From the NCBI GenBank assembly GCA_035532295.1, contig DATKRH010000302.1, positions 1 to 5,439 on the forward strand: 5,439 nt of DNA, given 5' to 3'. Position 1 is the first letter of the stretch, and each line of letters begins with the position of its first letter. Positions 5,051 to 5,439 of this stretch are shown piece after piece. The translations under genes were made by a program, and so were the position numbers. This stretch comes from DASUBV01 sp035532295 (GTDB lineage Bacteria > Actinomycetota > Actinomycetes > Streptosporangiales > Streptosporangiaceae). The notes under the pieces are model-generated. The model did no database searches. It was not told the origin of the DNA and saw only the letters and a program-made list of their open reading frames with translations.

Positions 5051-5439
5051 ATGGACAGCAGGCCATCCCCTGCCGTCATCCCGCTGTACGTCAAGATCGC
5101 CAACGACCTGCGGGACAAGATCAAGGACGGCACGTTCGGGCCCGGCGCGCTGCTGCCGTCCCGCAACGAGATCGCAGCGCAGTACGGGGTCTCACCGATC
5201 ACCGCCCGGGACGCGCTCTCGCTGATCAGCCACGAAGGCTACGCCCGCGCCATCCGTGGCCGCGGCCACATCGTCCGCCGCAAACGCTCCCGCCTCACAG
5301 TCCCCGGCCGGCTCTACGGCGTGGCGGCGCTCGACCCCGGGGTGACGCTGGAAGTGCAGCGGCTCGACGTCTACCAGGAAGCCCCGCCCGACAACATCGC
5401 GCTGCCTTTGGAGACCGGGGCCGAGGCCAGCGTGTGGGT
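5051..5439 (+). CDS. GntR-family regulator, HutC/UTRA subfamily, cut by the window end
   Basis: The first 129 residues are visible with no stop before the right edge. Residues 10-76 are a standard GntR winged helix-turn-helix: IPLYVKIANDLRDKIKDG, FGPGALLPSRNEIAAQYGVS (the first helices of the HTH), PITARDALSLISHEGYA (recognition helix) and the wing IRGRGHIVRR. After a basic linker, residues about 99-129 (GVTLEVQRLDVYQEAPPDNIALPLETGAEASVW) match the beginning of a UTRA ligand-binding domain, so it is probably a small-molecule-responsive repressor. GntR proteins of this type include regulators of actinomycete integrative elements such as KorSA of pSAM2, but nothing here shows such an element. 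It is divergent from the minus-strand genes and probably controls both directions through the GGTT/AACC repeats between them. Confidence 0.92.
   Translation, partial: MDSRPSPAVIPLYVKIANDLRDKIKDGTFGPGALLPSRNEIAAQYGVSPITARDALSLISHEGYARAIRGRGHIVRRKRSRLTVPGRLYGVAALDPGVTLEVQRLDVYQEAPPDNIALPLETGAEASVW

Overview
The window comes from a very GC-rich actinomycete, probably of the Streptomyces/Streptosporangium/Actinomadura type. The reasons are strong G/C preference at third codon positions, frequent GTG and TTG starts, genes packed with 4-base stop/start overlaps, an HutC/UTRA-type GntR regulator, and a protein combining two domain types I associate with actinobacteria (an IrrE/ImmA-like toxin-component domain and a DUF6545-like domain).

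Layout from right to left: a GntR regulator runs rightward from 5051 and is cut by the window end. A compact divergent promoter region (about 4886-5050) separates it from five genes on the minus strand: an 81-residue unknown protein (TTG start at 4885), a 336-residue protein joining a degenerate IrrE/ImmA-like metallopeptidase region to a DUF6545-like region, a class I SAM-dependent methyltransferase (249 aa), an 878-residue HEPN-NACHT-FGE-like protein, and a small protein with a cold-shock/OB-like pattern that is cut by the left end. The first four junctions are ATGA (4640-4643), GTGA (3633-3636), GTGA (2887-2890) and TGA-C-ATG (250-256), so the genes look translationally coupled.

The most interesting part is the left two thirds. 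A STAND/NACHT ATPase carries an N-terminal HEPN domain with an intact RNxxxH motif, the signature of HEPN RNases, and a C-terminal formylglycine-generating-enzyme-like (C-type-lectin-fold) domain that lacks the FGE catalytic cysteine pair. It is coupled to a methyltransferase upstream and a putative nucleic-acid-binding OB-fold protein downstream. This fits a candidate NLR-like conflict or antiphage module in which the FGE-like domain would sense or bind, NACHT would switch and HEPN would cut RNA. That functional scheme is inference.

The end of the 336-residue gene (about 3633-3803) does not look like normal coding sequence for this genome. It is rich in rare codons and holds a GC hairpin and a TTGACG-type promoter candidate. 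The methyltransferase-NACHT-OB genes may therefore form their own transcription unit, inserted behind or fused to a regulator/DUF6545 pair. No RNA genes, CRISPR arrays, insertion sequences or att sites were recognised.
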